DNA of 64,000 nucleotides. It comes from Fictibacillus sp. b24 (lineage in GTDB: Bacteria > Bacillota > Bacilli > Bacillales > Fictibacillaceae). Positions 33,759 through 42,902 of the stretch are shown in pieces (position 1 is the first letter of the stretch; each line of letters opens with the position of its first letter). The notes under the pieces were generated by a model. The model searched no databases, had not been told where the DNA came from, and was given only the letters and a program-made list of their open reading frames with translations. The translations under genes and the position numbers were made by a program. The stretch is from positions 1,922,001 through 1,986,000 of the forward strand of contig NZ_JAUCES010000005.1 in the NCBI RefSeq assembly GCF_030348825.1, written 5' to 3'.

Positions 33759-34439
33759 TTAACCAAGTGTTTCAATCTCAACACTGCGTATTCCTTCAAT
33801 CTTCTTCACATCATCATAAAGGTCTGTAGTATACCTTTTTTCGTAAATGGATGCTGACAATTCCATCTTTTTGTTGTCGTTTTCTAGATCTTTAATTCTC
33901 ACATTAACGATTTTGACTTTAAGCTCGTTAATCTCTTTCATGACATCACTCATATTTGTGTCAGGATTTACAACTAACTTTAACTTAATATCAATTTGTC
34001 TTAATGCTTTCGGACCAATCCATTTCATGATTAAAGGAATAAGCTCTACGCTGATCAATATTAAAAATGCACCAGCTGCTGCTTCTTTATAAAACCCTGC
34101 TCCTGCTGCAATTCCTAAACCTGATGCTCCCCATATCATGGCGGCTGTTGTGAGTCCTGAAATCACATCGTTGCTGCGCCTTAAAATAACACCAGCACCT
34201 AGAAAACCGATTCCACTTACAATCTGTGCGGCTAGACGCATCGGATCCATAACGGTCTGACTTGAAACAAGTGAAAATTGTTTAGCAGATTCAATGCTTA
34301 CGATTGTGAGCAAACAGCTGCTTATTGAGATAACAAGACTTGTTTTAAGTCCAACTGGTTTGTTTTTCAGTTCTCGTTCAATTCCGATGATAAGTCCGAA
34401 AAATGCTGACATTCCTAGTTTAACTAAGACAACACTCAT
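33759..34439 (-). CDS. MgtC/SapB family membrane protein
   Basis: About 226 residues. Four to five N-terminal membrane helices contain the signature FGLIIGIERELKNKPVGLKT, then QIVSGIGFLGAGVILRRSND and GLTTAAMIWGASGLGIAAGA. A soluble ACT-like C-terminal domain follows (residues about 150-226). MgtC proteins help survival under low magnesium and modulate the F-type ATPase in pathogens; the role here is unknown. The GTG at 34448 touches the AGAGG site. The ATG at 34439 is better spaced. It is probably cotranscribed with pncA. Confidence 0.88.
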   Translation of the reverse strand: MSVVLVKLGMSAFFGLIIGIERELKNKPVGLKTSLVISISSCLLTIVSIESAKQFSLVSSQTVMDPMRLAAQIVSGIGFLGAGVILRRSNDVISGLTTAAMIWGASGLGIAAGAGFYKEAAAGAFLILISVELIPLIMKWIGPKALRQIDIKLKLVVNPDTNMSDVMKEINELKVKIVNVRIKDLENDNKKMELSASIYEKRYTTDLYDDVKKIEGIRSVEIETLG

Positions 34440-34651
34440 GATGTTCACACCTCTCTTCTGTTTTTGCCCTTACTTAATAATACGCAAACAGGGGAATTAA
34501 ATCCTTCTAAAGTTCGATAGGTTTGCATTTGAAGGATTAAGTTTTTCAGTTTATAATAGAAAATGTTATTATCTGAAAATATAAACTATTCAGTTAAAAA
34601 GGAGGTTTGAAATTTTTACTTCACAAAATTAAATATTGAGGAGGAAATGAC

Positions 34652-34987
34652 TTGTTACCTAAAAAACAGCAAAAATTTGAACACCCAAGGTATAGCGAAA
34701 TCGTTGAATCCAGTCAATTTAAGCAGTTAATGGAAGAGAAAAAACGTTTTATTATGCCGATGACCGTATTTTTTTTACTGTTTTACTTTAGCCTTCCCCT
34801 TTTAACAGCTTACACAGATGTATTGAACCAACGGGCCATAGGTGATATCTCGTGGGCATGGATCTTTGCATTTGCACAATTTATAATGACGTGGTCGTTA
34901 TGTATGATCTATACGAAGCGAGCAAAACGATTCGATGAGCTTGCTGAAAAAGTTGTAACAGAAATGGACAAGGAGGCCTCCTCATGA
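34652..34987 (+). CDS. DUF485 membrane protein, partner of the symporter
   Basis: 111 residues with two membrane helices (about 33-55 and 70-92). The N-terminal PRYSEIVESSQFKQLMEEKK and the block FIMPMTVFFLLFYFSLPLLT are typical of DUF485. In many bacteria DUF485 genes sit directly before acetate/solute symporters (yjcH-actP, ywcB-ywcA). Here too it overlaps the next gene by 4 bp. The start is TTG with GGAGG seven bases upstream. It probably assists or regulates the transporter. Confidence 0.88.
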   Translation: MLPKKQQKFEHPRYSEIVESSQFKQLMEEKKRFIMPMTVFFLLFYFSLPLLTAYTDVLNQRAIGDISWAWIFAFAQFIMTWSLCMIYTKRAKRFDELAEKVVTEMDKEASS

Positions 34988-36525
34988 ATGGTACAGCGTT
35001 TTCTTTGTTTCTAGGAATTGTCGCTTTAACATTAGTCATTACTTATTTTGCATCTAAAAAAACGAAAACTACAAGTGATTTCTACACAGCTGACGGTGGC
35101 CTAACTGGCATGCAGAACGGACTTGCTATCGCAGGTGACTATATGTCAGCAGCTTCGTTTCTAGGAATTGCGGGCACAATTGCACTTTCTGGCTTTGATG
35201 GCTTTTTCTATAGCATTGGTTTTTTAGTAGCCTATCTGGTTGTTCTATATTTGGTCGCAGAGCCACTTCGTAACCTAGGTAAATATACGATGGCGGATAT
35301 GATTGCTGCAAGGTTCAATGATAAAAAAGTTCGTGGTGTTGCTGCACTTAATACGATGGCGATATCAACCTTTTATATGGTTGCGCAATTAGTTGGTGCT
35401 GGTGCCTTAATCAAACTGTTATTAGGTATTGATTACATATATTCCGTCCTTATCGTGGGTGTTTTAATGACTGTCTATGTTGTTTTTGGCGGAATGACTG
35501 CTACTTCATGGGTGCAAATTGTTAAAGCTATTTTATTAATGCTCGGTACATTTATTATTTCTGTTATGGTATTCGCAAAATTCGGATTCAGTTTTACAGA
35601 AATGTTTAACCAAGTAAAAAATGCTACTCCACTTGGTGAGTCCTTTTTAAATCCAGGAAACAAGTTTAAAGATCCTCTTGATACGATCTCATTAAACTTA
35701 GCACTCGTTTTAGGTACAGCCGGCCTTCCTCATATTTTAATCCGATTCTTCACTGTAAAAGATGCACCTACTGCAAGGAAATCAGTTGTATATGCCACAT
35801 GGCTGATCGGTGCTTTTTATATCATGACGATCTTTTTAGGCTTTGGAGCTGCTGCTTTTGTTGGTCAAGATAAAATTGTAGCAGCAAATGCAGCTGGAAA
35901 CATGGCCGCTCCATTGCTTGCTGAAGTGCTTGGAGGGGAGTTTTTATTTGCTTTTGTTTCAGCTGTCGCTTTTGCTACCATTTTAGCGGTTGTAGCAGGA
36001 CTTGTGCTATCAGCAGCTTCTGCTTTTGCACATGACTTTTACACACATATCGTACGAAAAGGTCATGCGACAGAGAGAGAGCAAATGAAAGCAGCCAAAT
36101 GGGCTTCTGTTGGCGTAGCTATTATCTCGATTATTTTAGCCCTTTTTGCACAAAAACTGAACGTTGCATTCTTGGTCTCTCTTGCCTTTGCAGTTGCGGC
36201 AAGTGCGAACCTTCCAATCATCCTGCTTACGATCTTCTGGAAACGCTTTAATACAGCTGGTGCCGTAACAGGTATGCTTGTTGGATTAATAAGCTCACTA
36301 GTTTTGGTAACAATTTCGCCAAGCGTTTGGTCTCCTATAGAAGGAGCAGCTATATTAACGGGCGAAGCAATTTTCCCTCTCGCGAATCCTGGAATTGTAT
36401 CTATTCCGCTCGGTTTCTTAGGAGCAATTGTAGGCACGATGCTAACAAAACCTTCTGATGCCGACAAGTTTAACGAAATATTAGTAAAAGCTAATACAGG
36501 TTCAGGATTGCGTAAAGGTGCATAA
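34984..36525 (+). CDS. sodium/solute symporter, acetate-type (ActP/YwcA-like)
   Basis: 513 residues with about thirteen membrane helices, SSS family. The N-terminal DFYTADGGLTGMQNGLAIAG and the Na+-site region YMSAASFLGIAGTIALSGFD are characteristic. LPHILIRFFTVKDAPTARKS and the later ASAFAHDFYTH also fit the ActP/MctC group, which takes up acetate and other short monocarboxylates. The substrate is inferred from family and from the coupled DUF485 gene. Translational coupling by ATGA overlap. Confidence 0.9.
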   Translation: MNGTAFSLFLGIVALTLVITYFASKKTKTTSDFYTADGGLTGMQNGLAIAGDYMSAASFLGIAGTIALSGFDGFFYSIGFLVAYLVVLYLVAEPLRNLGKYTMADMIAARFNDKKVRGVAALNTMAISTFYMVAQLVGAGALIKLLLGIDYIYSVLIVGVLMTVYVVFGGMTATSWVQIVKAILLMLGTFIISVMVFAKFGFSFTEMFNQVKNATPLGESFLNPGNKFKDPLDTISLNLALVLGTAGLPHILIRFFTVKDAPTARKSVVYATWLIGAFYIMTIFLGFGAAAFVGQDKIVAANAAGNMAAPLLAEVLGGEFLFAFVSAVAFATILAVVAGLVLSAASAFAHDFYTHIVRKGHATEREQMKAAKWASVGVAIISIILALFAQKLNVAFLVSLAFAVAASANLPIILLTIFWKRFNTAGAVTGMLVGLISSLVLVTISPSVWSPIEGAAILTGEAIFPLANPGIVSIPLGFLGAIVGTMLTKPSDADKFNEILVKANTGSGLRKGA

Positions 36526-36535
36526 TGAAAGGGAG

Positions 36536-36566
36536 AAAACCGGCTATTTTTGAGCCGGTTTTTCTT
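36536..36566. terminator. bidirectional terminator overlapping the APC permease 3' end
   Basis: AAAACCGGCT-ATTTTTG-AGCCGGTTTTTC; the stem encodes the last codons (EKPAQK) of the convergent permease. Confidence 0.85.
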
Positions 36567-37962
36567 TTGTAGCAGCTTGTTTTGGAACGAGAGGATAAAA
36601 TAGTATTCCTGAAGCAAGCAGAGCAATACCAAATAAAAAGGTCTTAATATCAGCTGTTCCGGCATAGATTACCCAAATCGAATAGATAGCTGCAAGTGAA
36701 GCGATGACTGCATCTGTTGATCGGCTCCTTCTTGAACCTTCATATGTCTCCCCTTTTATTACAAGTTTCAATTGATAAAGAGAAGCGACCATATAAGGAA
36801 CCAGGAAAGCTAATGTCGCAATAAAAATCATAAAATCGAATGCTGATGCCATGGATTGAGAGATTACAGAAAATAAGAAGGCTTGCGTACATAAGTTTGT
36901 AATCCAGAGTGAAAAAACAGGAGAGCCTTTTTTGTTTTCTTTTAAAAAGTGAGGTATAAACATTCGTTGTTTAGCGGCTTGAAAAGGTACTTCAGCAGAT
37001 AATAAGACCCATCCAACCGTTGCACCAAATAGTGATATGACTCCTAATGTGGCCATCACCATACTTCCCGATGGACCTATGGCAGTTTTTAATGCGTCAA
37101 CTAATGGTTTTTGAGATTCAACCAGTTCATTCTGTGGCAATGTTCCCATGACCAATAGCGTGATACTTAAGTACAGTGCAAGTGCGATTATCAGTCCAAG
37201 TATTGTTGCTTTTTTTACATCACTCTTTTTCTTGGCTCGAGTTGAAAAAACTACAGCTGATTCTACTCCGACAAAAGCCCATAATGTAGCAATTGCCGCA
37301 TTGTTGATTTGTGAAAGAAAACCAGTTTGAACACCGCCTTCTCCTTCGATCGGTTCATAAAAAGGAATAAGGTTACTAGCTTGGAACGCATAGAGACATG
37401 CAAGAATAAAGAGCAAAAAGCCTAAAACTTTTGCAGCGGTTGCAACAAAATTTACTTTTCCTGCTCCTTCAATTCCATTCAGAATTAAATAGTGGACGCT
37501 CCAAAGAAGGATTGTGCAAACGGCAAACGTAATCACGCCTCCAGTTGTAACTGTTGTTCCCAGAATCTTAAATAATGGATTTCCGTTAGTCATAACAGGA
37601 AAAAAAGTAGATAAATAACTCGCAAAAGTTGTGATGATGGCAACGTTACCAGACCAGTTTGCTACCCAATATCCCCAGCTTACAAGGTAACCTGCTAACA
37701 ATGAAGAATTGGAATCTTTCTTAAATAACGCTTTAGCGTAGTTTTGAGGTCCTCCATTTAACTCAGGTTTCCTTAATGATAAATTACCGAATACAAGCGC
37801 TGTCATTAAGACGCCAAACCCCGTAATTATCCAGGCGGAAAGAACACCAGATGGACTTGCTACCTCTGCAAGTGAGCGAGGCAGCATAAAAATACCTGAA
37901 CCTACCATGTTACCGACGACAAGCGCCGTTAAAACCCAAAAACCTAAATTTCTTTTCAACAC
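36544..37962 (-). CDS. APC-family basic amino acid antiporter
   Basis: About 472 residues with twelve membrane helices. The N-terminal ALVVGNMVGSGIFMLPRSLA and the block ELNGGPQNYAKALFKKDSNS are typical of the arginine/ornithine and related basic amino acid/polyamine antiporter group. VGVESAVVFSTRAKKKSDVK (about residues 225-245) also fits. The exact exchange pair is not predictable. The GTG at 37962 is five bases after AAAGGTGG, with a TTG three bases further; the more upstream GTG at 37971 is inside the ribosome site. Confidence 0.85.
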   Translation of the reverse strand: MLKRNLGFWVLTALVVGNMVGSGIFMLPRSLAEVASPSGVLSAWIITGFGVLMTALVFGNLSLRKPELNGGPQNYAKALFKKDSNSSLLAGYLVSWGYWVANWSGNVAIITTFASYLSTFFPVMTNGNPLFKILGTTVTTGGVITFAVCTILLWSVHYLILNGIEGAGKVNFVATAAKVLGFLLFILACLYAFQASNLIPFYEPIEGEGGVQTGFLSQINNAAIATLWAFVGVESAVVFSTRAKKKSDVKKATILGLIIALALYLSITLLVMGTLPQNELVESQKPLVDALKTAIGPSGSMVMATLGVISLFGATVGWVLLSAEVPFQAAKQRMFIPHFLKENKKGSPVFSLWITNLCTQAFLFSVISQSMASAFDFMIFIATLAFLVPYMVASLYQLKLVIKGETYEGSRRSRSTDAVIASLAAIYSIWVIYAGTADIKTFLFGIALLASGILFYPLVPKQAATKEKPAQK

Positions 37963-38101
37963 AAAACCCACCTTTCCACTAAAACTATTTTACCCAATGA
38001 GAACTGTTGTAACTCATATAAAAAAAGAGCTATTTTCGCAAACCTTGAAGTAGTTGTTTTGGCTCTTTCAACAGGTTACCTCTTATACCGAGTAGGGTAT
38101 C

Positions 38102-38206
38102 CAGAGGGCTAATTCAAGAAATTTTTAAAATAATTCCGGAAATTTCAACGTTATTACCGCGAGTTTTGACCTTAATCCGGCGAGTTTTCCTCATATATCG
38201 GCGAGT
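38102..38206 (-). repeat. 21-bp-period tandem array 2 (five units)
   Basis: Read on the minus strand, units occupy 38186-38206, 38165-38185, 38144-38164, 38123-38143 and 38102-38122, again exactly 21 bp each. The first three heads are ACTCGCCGATA, ACTCGCCGGATTA and ACTCGCGGTAATA; the last two are diverged (ATTTCCGGAATTA, ATTTCTTGAATTA). The gene-free stretch 37963-38363 also has an imperfect AAAGAGC/GGCTCTTT pairing near 38025-38070 and the cvfB terminator. Confidence 0.83.
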
Positions 38207-38325
38207 CGACATAAAGTGACAAAAATAAAAAGACTTATACCCTCCTCCTAATCAATGTTCTTTCATGATTTGATTACATTAACCTTGTTGGTTGATGCTT
38301 CATCCACTGGCAAATGTTTTATGAA

Positions 38326-38356
38326 ACAAAAAAGGAACCTGAATAATCAGGTTCTT
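38326..38356 (-). terminator. cvfB terminator
   Basis: AAGAACCTGA/TCAGGTTCCTT (about 38332-38354) is followed by TTTTTGTTTC on the minus strand. Confidence 0.85.
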
Positions 38357-38363
38357 GCAAGAA

Positions 38364-39224
38364 TTAGATTTGAAGGTATGTTTTCCCGTCTTCTTGAATG
38401 ATCTTCTCTTCTTTCATAAGCTTTCCTAGCGCACGCTTAAATGCAGCTTTGCTCATCTGGAAAGTTTCTTTAATTTCTTCGGGTGAAGATTTATCCGTAA
38501 GAGGCATTTGTCCTTTGTTTTCTCTTAAATATTGATAAATACGCTCAGAATCTTCACTGTACGCAATCTCTTTTCTTGCTCGCATCGATAAGTTGATTCT
38601 TCCATCTTCACGAACGAATGCGACACGTGCTCCCAGCTTTTGACCAAGACGCGGCTTAACTTTTAATTCGTCGTTATGAATAAATCCGATGTGCTGAGAA
38701 TCGGTAAACAGCAAGACACCAGCTTCGTTTATCTTATAAACATATCCAGACGTTTGTTGATTAAATGCTTCTTCAGTTGCTGCCTCTGCTTGTTCAACCA
38801 TTTCTTCTTCTGTTGCCAGGTCAGCAAAGAGGCGTCCCTTTTTATCCAGCTTTAAACCGGAATATAAACGGTCTCCAAGATGTGGCCACTCGTCCCATGA
38901 TTCAGGCAGATCATCTTTTGATAACAGCACATCTTTTTTGATTCCTATGTGAAGAAATACACCTAACTTACGGTTTACACCTGCTACTTCAAGCCAAGCC
39001 AATGAATCGAGCTGTACTTTTGGAATTGTTTCCGTAGCAGCAAGTCTTCCTTCATGATCTTGATACAAAAATACTTCAACTAAACTTCCCTCTTCATGCT
39101 TGCTTTTGGCTTCTGCTTTGTGCAAAAGGACTTCCTTGCCATCTTCTAAATCAAGAACATAGCCCAAATCTGAATTCCTTAGTACTTTAAGAGAGTATAC
39201 TAAACCTGGTTTTTTTGATTCCAT
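38364..39224 (-). CDS. cvfB: S1-domain RNA-binding protein CvfB (YitL)
   Basis: 286 residues. Tandem S1-like OB folds are visible (YVLDLEDGKEVLLHKAEAKS near residue 20; VNRKLGVFLHIGIKKDVLLS near 85; YVYKINEAGVLLFTDSQHIG near 155). A C-terminal winged-helix part follows (SSPEEIKETFQMSKAAFKRA). This is the architecture of CvfB/YitL, a conserved RNA-binding regulator linked to virulence gene expression in Staphylococcus aureus. The ATG has AAGGA upstream. It is monocistronic with a terminator on each side. Confidence 0.9.
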   Translation of the reverse strand: MESKKPGLVYSLKVLRNSDLGYVLDLEDGKEVLLHKAEAKSKHEEGSLVEVFLYQDHEGRLAATETIPKVQLDSLAWLEVAGVNRKLGVFLHIGIKKDVLLSKDDLPESWDEWPHLGDRLYSGLKLDKKGRLFADLATEEEMVEQAEAATEEAFNQQTSGYVYKINEAGVLLFTDSQHIGFIHNDELKVKPRLGQKLGARVAFVREDGRINLSMRARKEIAYSEDSERIYQYLRENKGQMPLTDKSSPEEIKETFQMSKAAFKRALGKLMKEEKIIQEDGKTYLQI

Positions 39225-39262
39225 ATTTTCATTCCTTTTTTTAAAAGATACATAAGAAAAAA

Positions 39263-39286
39263 GAAAAAACCTACATAGTAGGTTTT
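39263..39286 (-). terminator. yycC terminator
   Basis: AAAACCTAC/GTAGGTTTT with a 3-nt loop is followed by TTCTTTTTTC on the minus strand. Confidence 0.8.
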
Positions 39287-39302
39287 CGCCTTCTTTTCTT
39301 AA

Positions 39303-39452
39303 TTATTCATCCTTATTTTCTTTGGATGCTTCCAATTCCATCAGTTTTTTTACTAAGATGTGCTGTGGCATGTGCATCAACTGCTCCAATGGCACGTTTA
39401 ATGCCTTTGCTAATTTAACAGCAGTGTCTGCTGAAAGTTGTAATGGTTTCAT
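39303..39452 (-). CDS. yycC: YycC-like small protein
   Basis: 49 residues (MKPLQLSADTAVKLAKALNV, then PLEQLMHMPQHILVKKLMEL). It matches the conserved Bacillus YycC family, whose function is unknown. The first half looks like a short helix-turn-helix-like segment. The ATG at 39452 has AGGAGGG six bases upstream; the ATG two codons earlier is too close. The longer frame to 39494 is not supported by any ribosome site. It is transcribed downstream of fhs on the same strand. Confidence 0.82.
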   Translation of the reverse strand: MKPLQLSADTAVKLAKALNVPLEQLMHMPQHILVKKLMELEASKENKDE

Positions 39453-39506
39453 ATGCATCCCTCCTACAGAAGTATAGCAGTTTGTAAGGATCATTTATAC
39501 TATTTC

Positions 39507-41195
39507 TTAAAATAGTCCTACTGCTTTTCCATCTTCTGAAACGTCCATGTTGTTTGCAGCCGGCACTTTAGGTAATCCTGGCATTGTCATAACATCCCCC
39601 GTTAGAGCTACTATGAATCCTGCCCCGATTGAAGGTTTCAGTTCTCTGATCGTAATGGTAAAGTTTTCGGGACGTCCTAACTTTTTCGGATCATCTGAGA
39701 ATGAGTATTGAGTTTTTGCCATGCAGACAGGCAGTTCATTCCATCCAAAGTCATTATACTGCTTCATTTGTTTTAGTGCTTTTGGAGAGAATTGCACTTC
39801 GCCAGCTCCGTATACTTTTTTACAAATGGTTTCTATTTTTTCTTGTAAAGAAACGTTTAATTCATACAATGGTTTGTATGAATTTTTTTCTGTTTCAATC
39901 GTCTCCAATACTCTTTTTGCCAGCGCTTCTCCGCCTTCTCCGCCTTTAGCCCATACATCAGCTTCTTCAGCGGCAACGCCTTTTTCTTTACACCATTCTT
40001 TAATAAATGCAATTTCTTCATCTGTGTCTGTAACAAATTTATTGATGGCAACAACGACTGGAACACCAAAGTGTTTTAATGTTTCTAAGTGTTTCTCAAG
40101 GTTTGGCATTCCTTTTTCAAGTGCTCCAACGTCTGGATTTTTCAAATATTCTTTAGCTAAGCCACCGTGCATTTTAAGCGCTCTAACTGTAGCCACAATA
40201 ACAACTGCGCTTGGGTTGATACCAGCATATCTCGCTTTAATATCTAAGAACTTCTCAGCTCCAAGATCAGCACCGAATCCAGCTTCTGTCACAACCATAT
40301 CGCCTAACTTAGATGCAAGTTTTGTTGCGATTACACTGTTGCATCCATGAGCAATATTGGCAAAAGGACCACCATGAACAAGAGCTGGTGTGTTTTCCAA
40401 TGTTTGAACGATATTTGGACGAATTGCGTCTTTTAATAGCAATGTCAGCGCGCCATGAGCATTCAAATCCCCTGCAGTAACAGGCTGATTGTCATAATCA
40501 AATGCTACAACCATTCTAGAAAGTCGTGCTTTTAAGTCTTCTAGATCGTTCGCTAAACAGAAGATCGCCATAACTTCAGATGCAACGGTTATATCAAACC
40601 CGTCTTCACGAGGAACGCCTTGAACGGGTCCGCCTAATCCGATCACGATTTTTCTTAAAGCGCGGTCGTTCATATCTAATGCACGCTTCCATACGATGCG
40701 CCGCGGGTCGATATTCAACTCGTTTCCTTGGTGAATGTGGTTATCAATAAGTGCGGCTAATGCATTGTTCGCAGTAGTAATGGCATGCAGGTCGCCAGTA
40801 AAGTGAAGATTGATATCTTCCATCGGCATGACTTGTGAATAACCACCACCTGCTGCTCCGCCTTTAATCCCCATGCTAGGGCCTAATGATGGTTCACGCA
40901 AAGCGATAATCGTTTTCTTTCCTACACGATTAAGTGCTTGTCCAAGTCCAACTGTTACCGTAGATTTACCTTCTCCTGCAGGTGTTGGACTAATTGCTGT
41001 AACTAAGACTACTTTTCCCTCTTCAACACTTTGAAGTTTTTGAAAAAGATCTAATGAGAGTTTCCCTTTGTATCTTCCGTAAGGCTCCCAATCATCTTCT
41101 TCAATTCCTAGTTGTCCTACAATTTCTTCAATTCGCAGCATTTTAGCTGATTGGGCAATCTCGATATCACTTTTATACGTAACCTTTTCTAGCAT
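39507..41195 (-). CDS. fhs: formate--tetrahydrofolate ligase
   Basis: 562 residues, the usual length. It makes 10-formyl-THF from formate, THF and ATP, feeding purine and one-carbon metabolism. The nucleotide loop is [18 protein letters not shown] (about residues 69-86). The signatures [31 protein letters not shown] and [14 protein letters not shown] are all present. The C-terminus carries [17 protein letters not shown], as in the family. The ATG at 41195 has GGAGGG ten bases upstream. The gene is present in B. cereus-type and other Bacillaceae genomes but not in B. subtilis as I know it. Confidence 0.97.
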   Translation of the reverse strand: MLEKVTYKSDIEIAQSAKMLRIEEIVGQLGIEEDDWEPYGRYKGKLSLDLFQKLQSVEEGKVVLVTAISPTPAGEGKSTVTVGLGQALNRVGKKTIIALREPSLGPSMGIKGGAAGGGYSQVMPMEDINLHFTGDLHAITTANNALAALIDNHIHQGNELNIDPRRIVWKRALDMNDRALRKIVIGLGGPVQGVPREDGFDITVASEVMAIFCLANDLEDLKARLSRMVVAFDYDNQPVTAGDLNAHGALTLLLKDAIRPNIVQTLENTPALVHGGPFANIAHGCNSVIATKLASKLGDMVVTEAGFGADLGAEKFLDIKARYAGINPSAVVIVATVRALKMHGGLAKEYLKNPDVGALEKGMPNLEKHLETLKHFGVPVVVAINKFVTDTDEEIAFIKEWCKEKGVAAEEADVWAKGGEGGEALAKRVLETIETEKNSYKPLYELNVSLQEKIETICKKVYGAGEVQFSPKALKQMKQYNDFGWNELPVCMAKTQYSFSDDPKKLGRPENFTITIRELKPSIGAGFIVALTGDVMTMPGLPKVPAANNMDVSEDGKAVGLF

Positions 41196-41298
41196 GTTGA
41201 TTTAACCCTCCATATGTAAAATTGTCTCCACTATCTATTGTATATGAAACAAGTATGTGATGCGACGAGTTTTTCTATTACAAGTTTTAATCGTTTAG

Positions 41299-41326
41299 TT
41301 TACTTGGTAAGAGGATATCGTATAAT
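41299..41326 (+). promoter_or_regulatory. sigma-A promoter of the ferredoxin gene
   Basis: TTTACT (41299-41304), a 16-bp spacer and a perfect TATAAT (41321-41326) lie 45 bp before the ATG. Confidence 0.7.
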
Positions 41327-41370
41327 AGGTATGGAAAGATATACTAAGAGATTTATTAGGAGGCAGTATA

Positions 41371-41697
41371 ATGGCAAAAATTGACGTTCAAGGCTTTGGT
41401 ACATATCAGATTGAGAACGGAAAGAAACTTGTAAACGCTTTAGAGGATAACGGAATCGACATTCTCCACCGTTGTGGAGGAAAAGCAAAGTGTACAACAT
41501 GCCGCGTTGAGGTTTTATCCGGAGATTTAGGTCCTATAGGAGAAAATGAAGCAAATATTATCGCTACAAAAGGTCTGTCTGGCAATGTTCGATTATCATG
41601 CCAAATCTGTGTTACGGAAGACGCTTCCATTAAGCCAATCCTTACTGTAACATCTGAAGGTTTGGATGCTGGTCCACGTCCTGCTGAAGAGTGTTAA
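41371..41697 (+). CDS. 2Fe-2S ferredoxin
   Basis: 108 residues, plant/adrenodoxin-type 2Fe-2S fold. Cluster ligands lie in LHRCGGKAKCTTCRVEVLSG (C-x5-C-x2-C) with the fourth Cys in RLSCQICV. The protein should carry electrons in the cytoplasm; the partner is unknown and no reductase or oxygenase gene is adjacent. The ATG has AGGAGG upstream and a clear sigma-A promoter precedes it. It is monocistronic, with a terminator immediately followed by a 21-bp repeat array. Confidence 0.9.
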   Translation: MAKIDVQGFGTYQIENGKKLVNALEDNGIDILHRCGGKAKCTTCRVEVLSGDLGPIGENEANIIATKGLSGNVRLSCQICVTEDASIKPILTVTSEGLDAGPRPAEEC

Positions 41698-41713
41698 TAC
41701 TAGACAAAAGTGA

Positions 41714-41743
41714 AAAAAAGCCCTGAAATGGGGCTTTTTTTTC
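41714..41743 (+). terminator. ferredoxin gene terminator
   Basis: AAAAAGCCC-TGAAATG-GGGCTTTTTTTT; perfect stem with long T tract. Its T tract runs into the first repeat unit of array 3. Confidence 0.9.
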
Positions 41744-41845
41744 TTGTCAAAATAAATCAACAACTCGTCAATATAATTGAAAAACTTGTCAATATAATTG
41801 AAAAACTCGTCAATAAAAGATGAAAACTGGTGAAATTGAATAGAA
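41741..41845 (+). repeat. 21-bp-period tandem array 3 (five units)
   Basis: Units start at 41741, 41762, 41783, 41804 and 41825. Units 2 and 3 are identical except for one base (AACTCGTCAATATAATTG versus AACTTGTCAATATAATTG). Unit 4 begins AACTCGTCAATAAAAG and unit 5 AACTGGTGAAATTG. The head AACTCGTC is shared with arrays 1 and 2, but the body is much more AT-rich. Confidence 0.88.
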
Positions 41846-41902
41846 TAGTTGTCATTAAAAGACTGTTTCTTCTTAAATCGAGCAGAACTCAAAAGTAAAA
41901 GC

Positions 41903-42547
41903 TTATAATTTCCCTTCCCACTCACCGAAAAACTGATCCAAAAAGCTCTCTAAGAATACATGACGATCATCTGCAAGCTTTCTTGCGTAAGATGTGTTCA
42001 TTCCATGCTTTAACTTTAATAGTTTTTCATAAAAGTGGTTAACGGCCGTACTTTTTTCATTTCGGTACTGTTCTTTAGTCATTTTTTCTCGAACAGGAAT
42101 CTCAGGGTCGTACATCAATTGTCCTTTTGCTCCTGAATATGCAAACGTTCTTCCGATTCCAATAGCTCCGAGTGCATCCAGCCGGTCAGCGTCTTGAACG
42201 ACCTTCCCCTCGATTGAATTCATCTCAGTTTGATTACCGCCTTTAAAAGACATAGTAGAAATAATGGACAAAATATGAGTTATGTAATGATCTTCAACGG
42301 ATATAGACTCTAGCCATTGCTTTACTTCTTCTAACCCTTCTTCTTCACTTCCAGCAATTTTTTCATCAGCTATGTCGTGAAGCAACGCAGCCATTACACA
42401 TACAAAATGGTTCGCTCCTTCTTTTTCAGCAATTTTTTCAGCTAGATTTCTTACACGGTATATGTGATACCAATCATGTCCGCTGCTTTCGTCTTTTAGC
42501 TTGTTCTTTACAAAATTCTCTGTTTGATCGATCATCGTATGTTTCAT
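41903..42547 (-). CDS. HD-domain phosphohydrolase (YpgQ-like)
   Basis: 214 residues. The HD motif lies in VCVMAALLHDIADEKIAGSE (His-Asp about residue 60), with a first His in SGHDWYHIYRVRNLAEKIA and a later Asp in VVQDADRLDALGAIGIGRTF. This is the H...HD...D set of metal-dependent phosphohydrolases. It resembles Bacillus YpgQ/E. coli YedJ, for which nucleotide pyrophosphohydrolase activity is known in some members. The ATG at 42547 starts two bases after the upstream stop codon, so it is coupled to the preceding gene. Confidence 0.88.
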   Translation of the reverse strand: MKHTMIDQTENFVKNKLKDESSGHDWYHIYRVRNLAEKIAEKEGANHFVCVMAALLHDIADEKIAGSEEEGLEEVKQWLESISVEDHYITHILSIISTMSFKGGNQTEMNSIEGKVVQDADRLDALGAIGIGRTFAYSGAKGQLMYDPEIPVREKMTKEQYRNEKSTAVNHFYEKLLKLKHGMNTSYARKLADDRHVFLESFLDQFFGEWEGKL

Positions 42548-42549
42548 GC

Positions 42550-42849
42550 TTACCCCACTGTACAAGAATGTTTCTTTTCTCTGCTTGATTTTAATCGATT
42601 CAGTAAAGCATAGGCGCGTTTCTTTGAAGTGATTTTCTCTTTTACAAAAGATTCAAGAAGTGCAATAAAGTAACTTCCATCAAAAGATAATTGCTGTATG
42701 AGCGTAACTTCTAATGCAATCTTCACTTGTGATTCTGTAGCATCGGTATAATGTCTGCCAAAATCAATAAAATGAAGATCACCATCATTTAAACGAAACC
42801 CTTTAGAAGCCAGCAAAGCTACATAATCATCTAGGATATTTTCTTCCAT
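42550..42849 (-). CDS. uncharacterised 99-residue protein (possibly DUF6123)
   Basis: 99 residues, soluble and helical. The pattern LLASKGFRLNDGDLHFIDFG, then YTDA, then SFDGSYFIALLESFV recalls a small Bacillales family that I believe is catalogued as DUF6123; I cannot verify this. No catalytic motif is visible. It is translationally coupled to the HD hydrolase that follows (2-bp gap), suggesting a related job. The frame starts at an ATG (42849). Confidence 0.6.
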   Translation of the reverse strand: MEENILDDYVALLASKGFRLNDGDLHFIDFGRHYTDATESQVKIALEVTLIQQLSFDGSYFIALLESFVKEKITSKKRAYALLNRLKSSREKKHSCTVG

Positions 42850-42902
42850 TTTTTACCTCATCCCCAAAATCAAAAGATTCTAGTAAATTGTACCAGTAGT
42901 TA

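Noticed and set aside
30125-41845. CRISPR arrays as an explanation for the three 21-bp periodic arrays
   Set aside because: Units are contiguous without unique spacers, only five each, and no cas genes are present.
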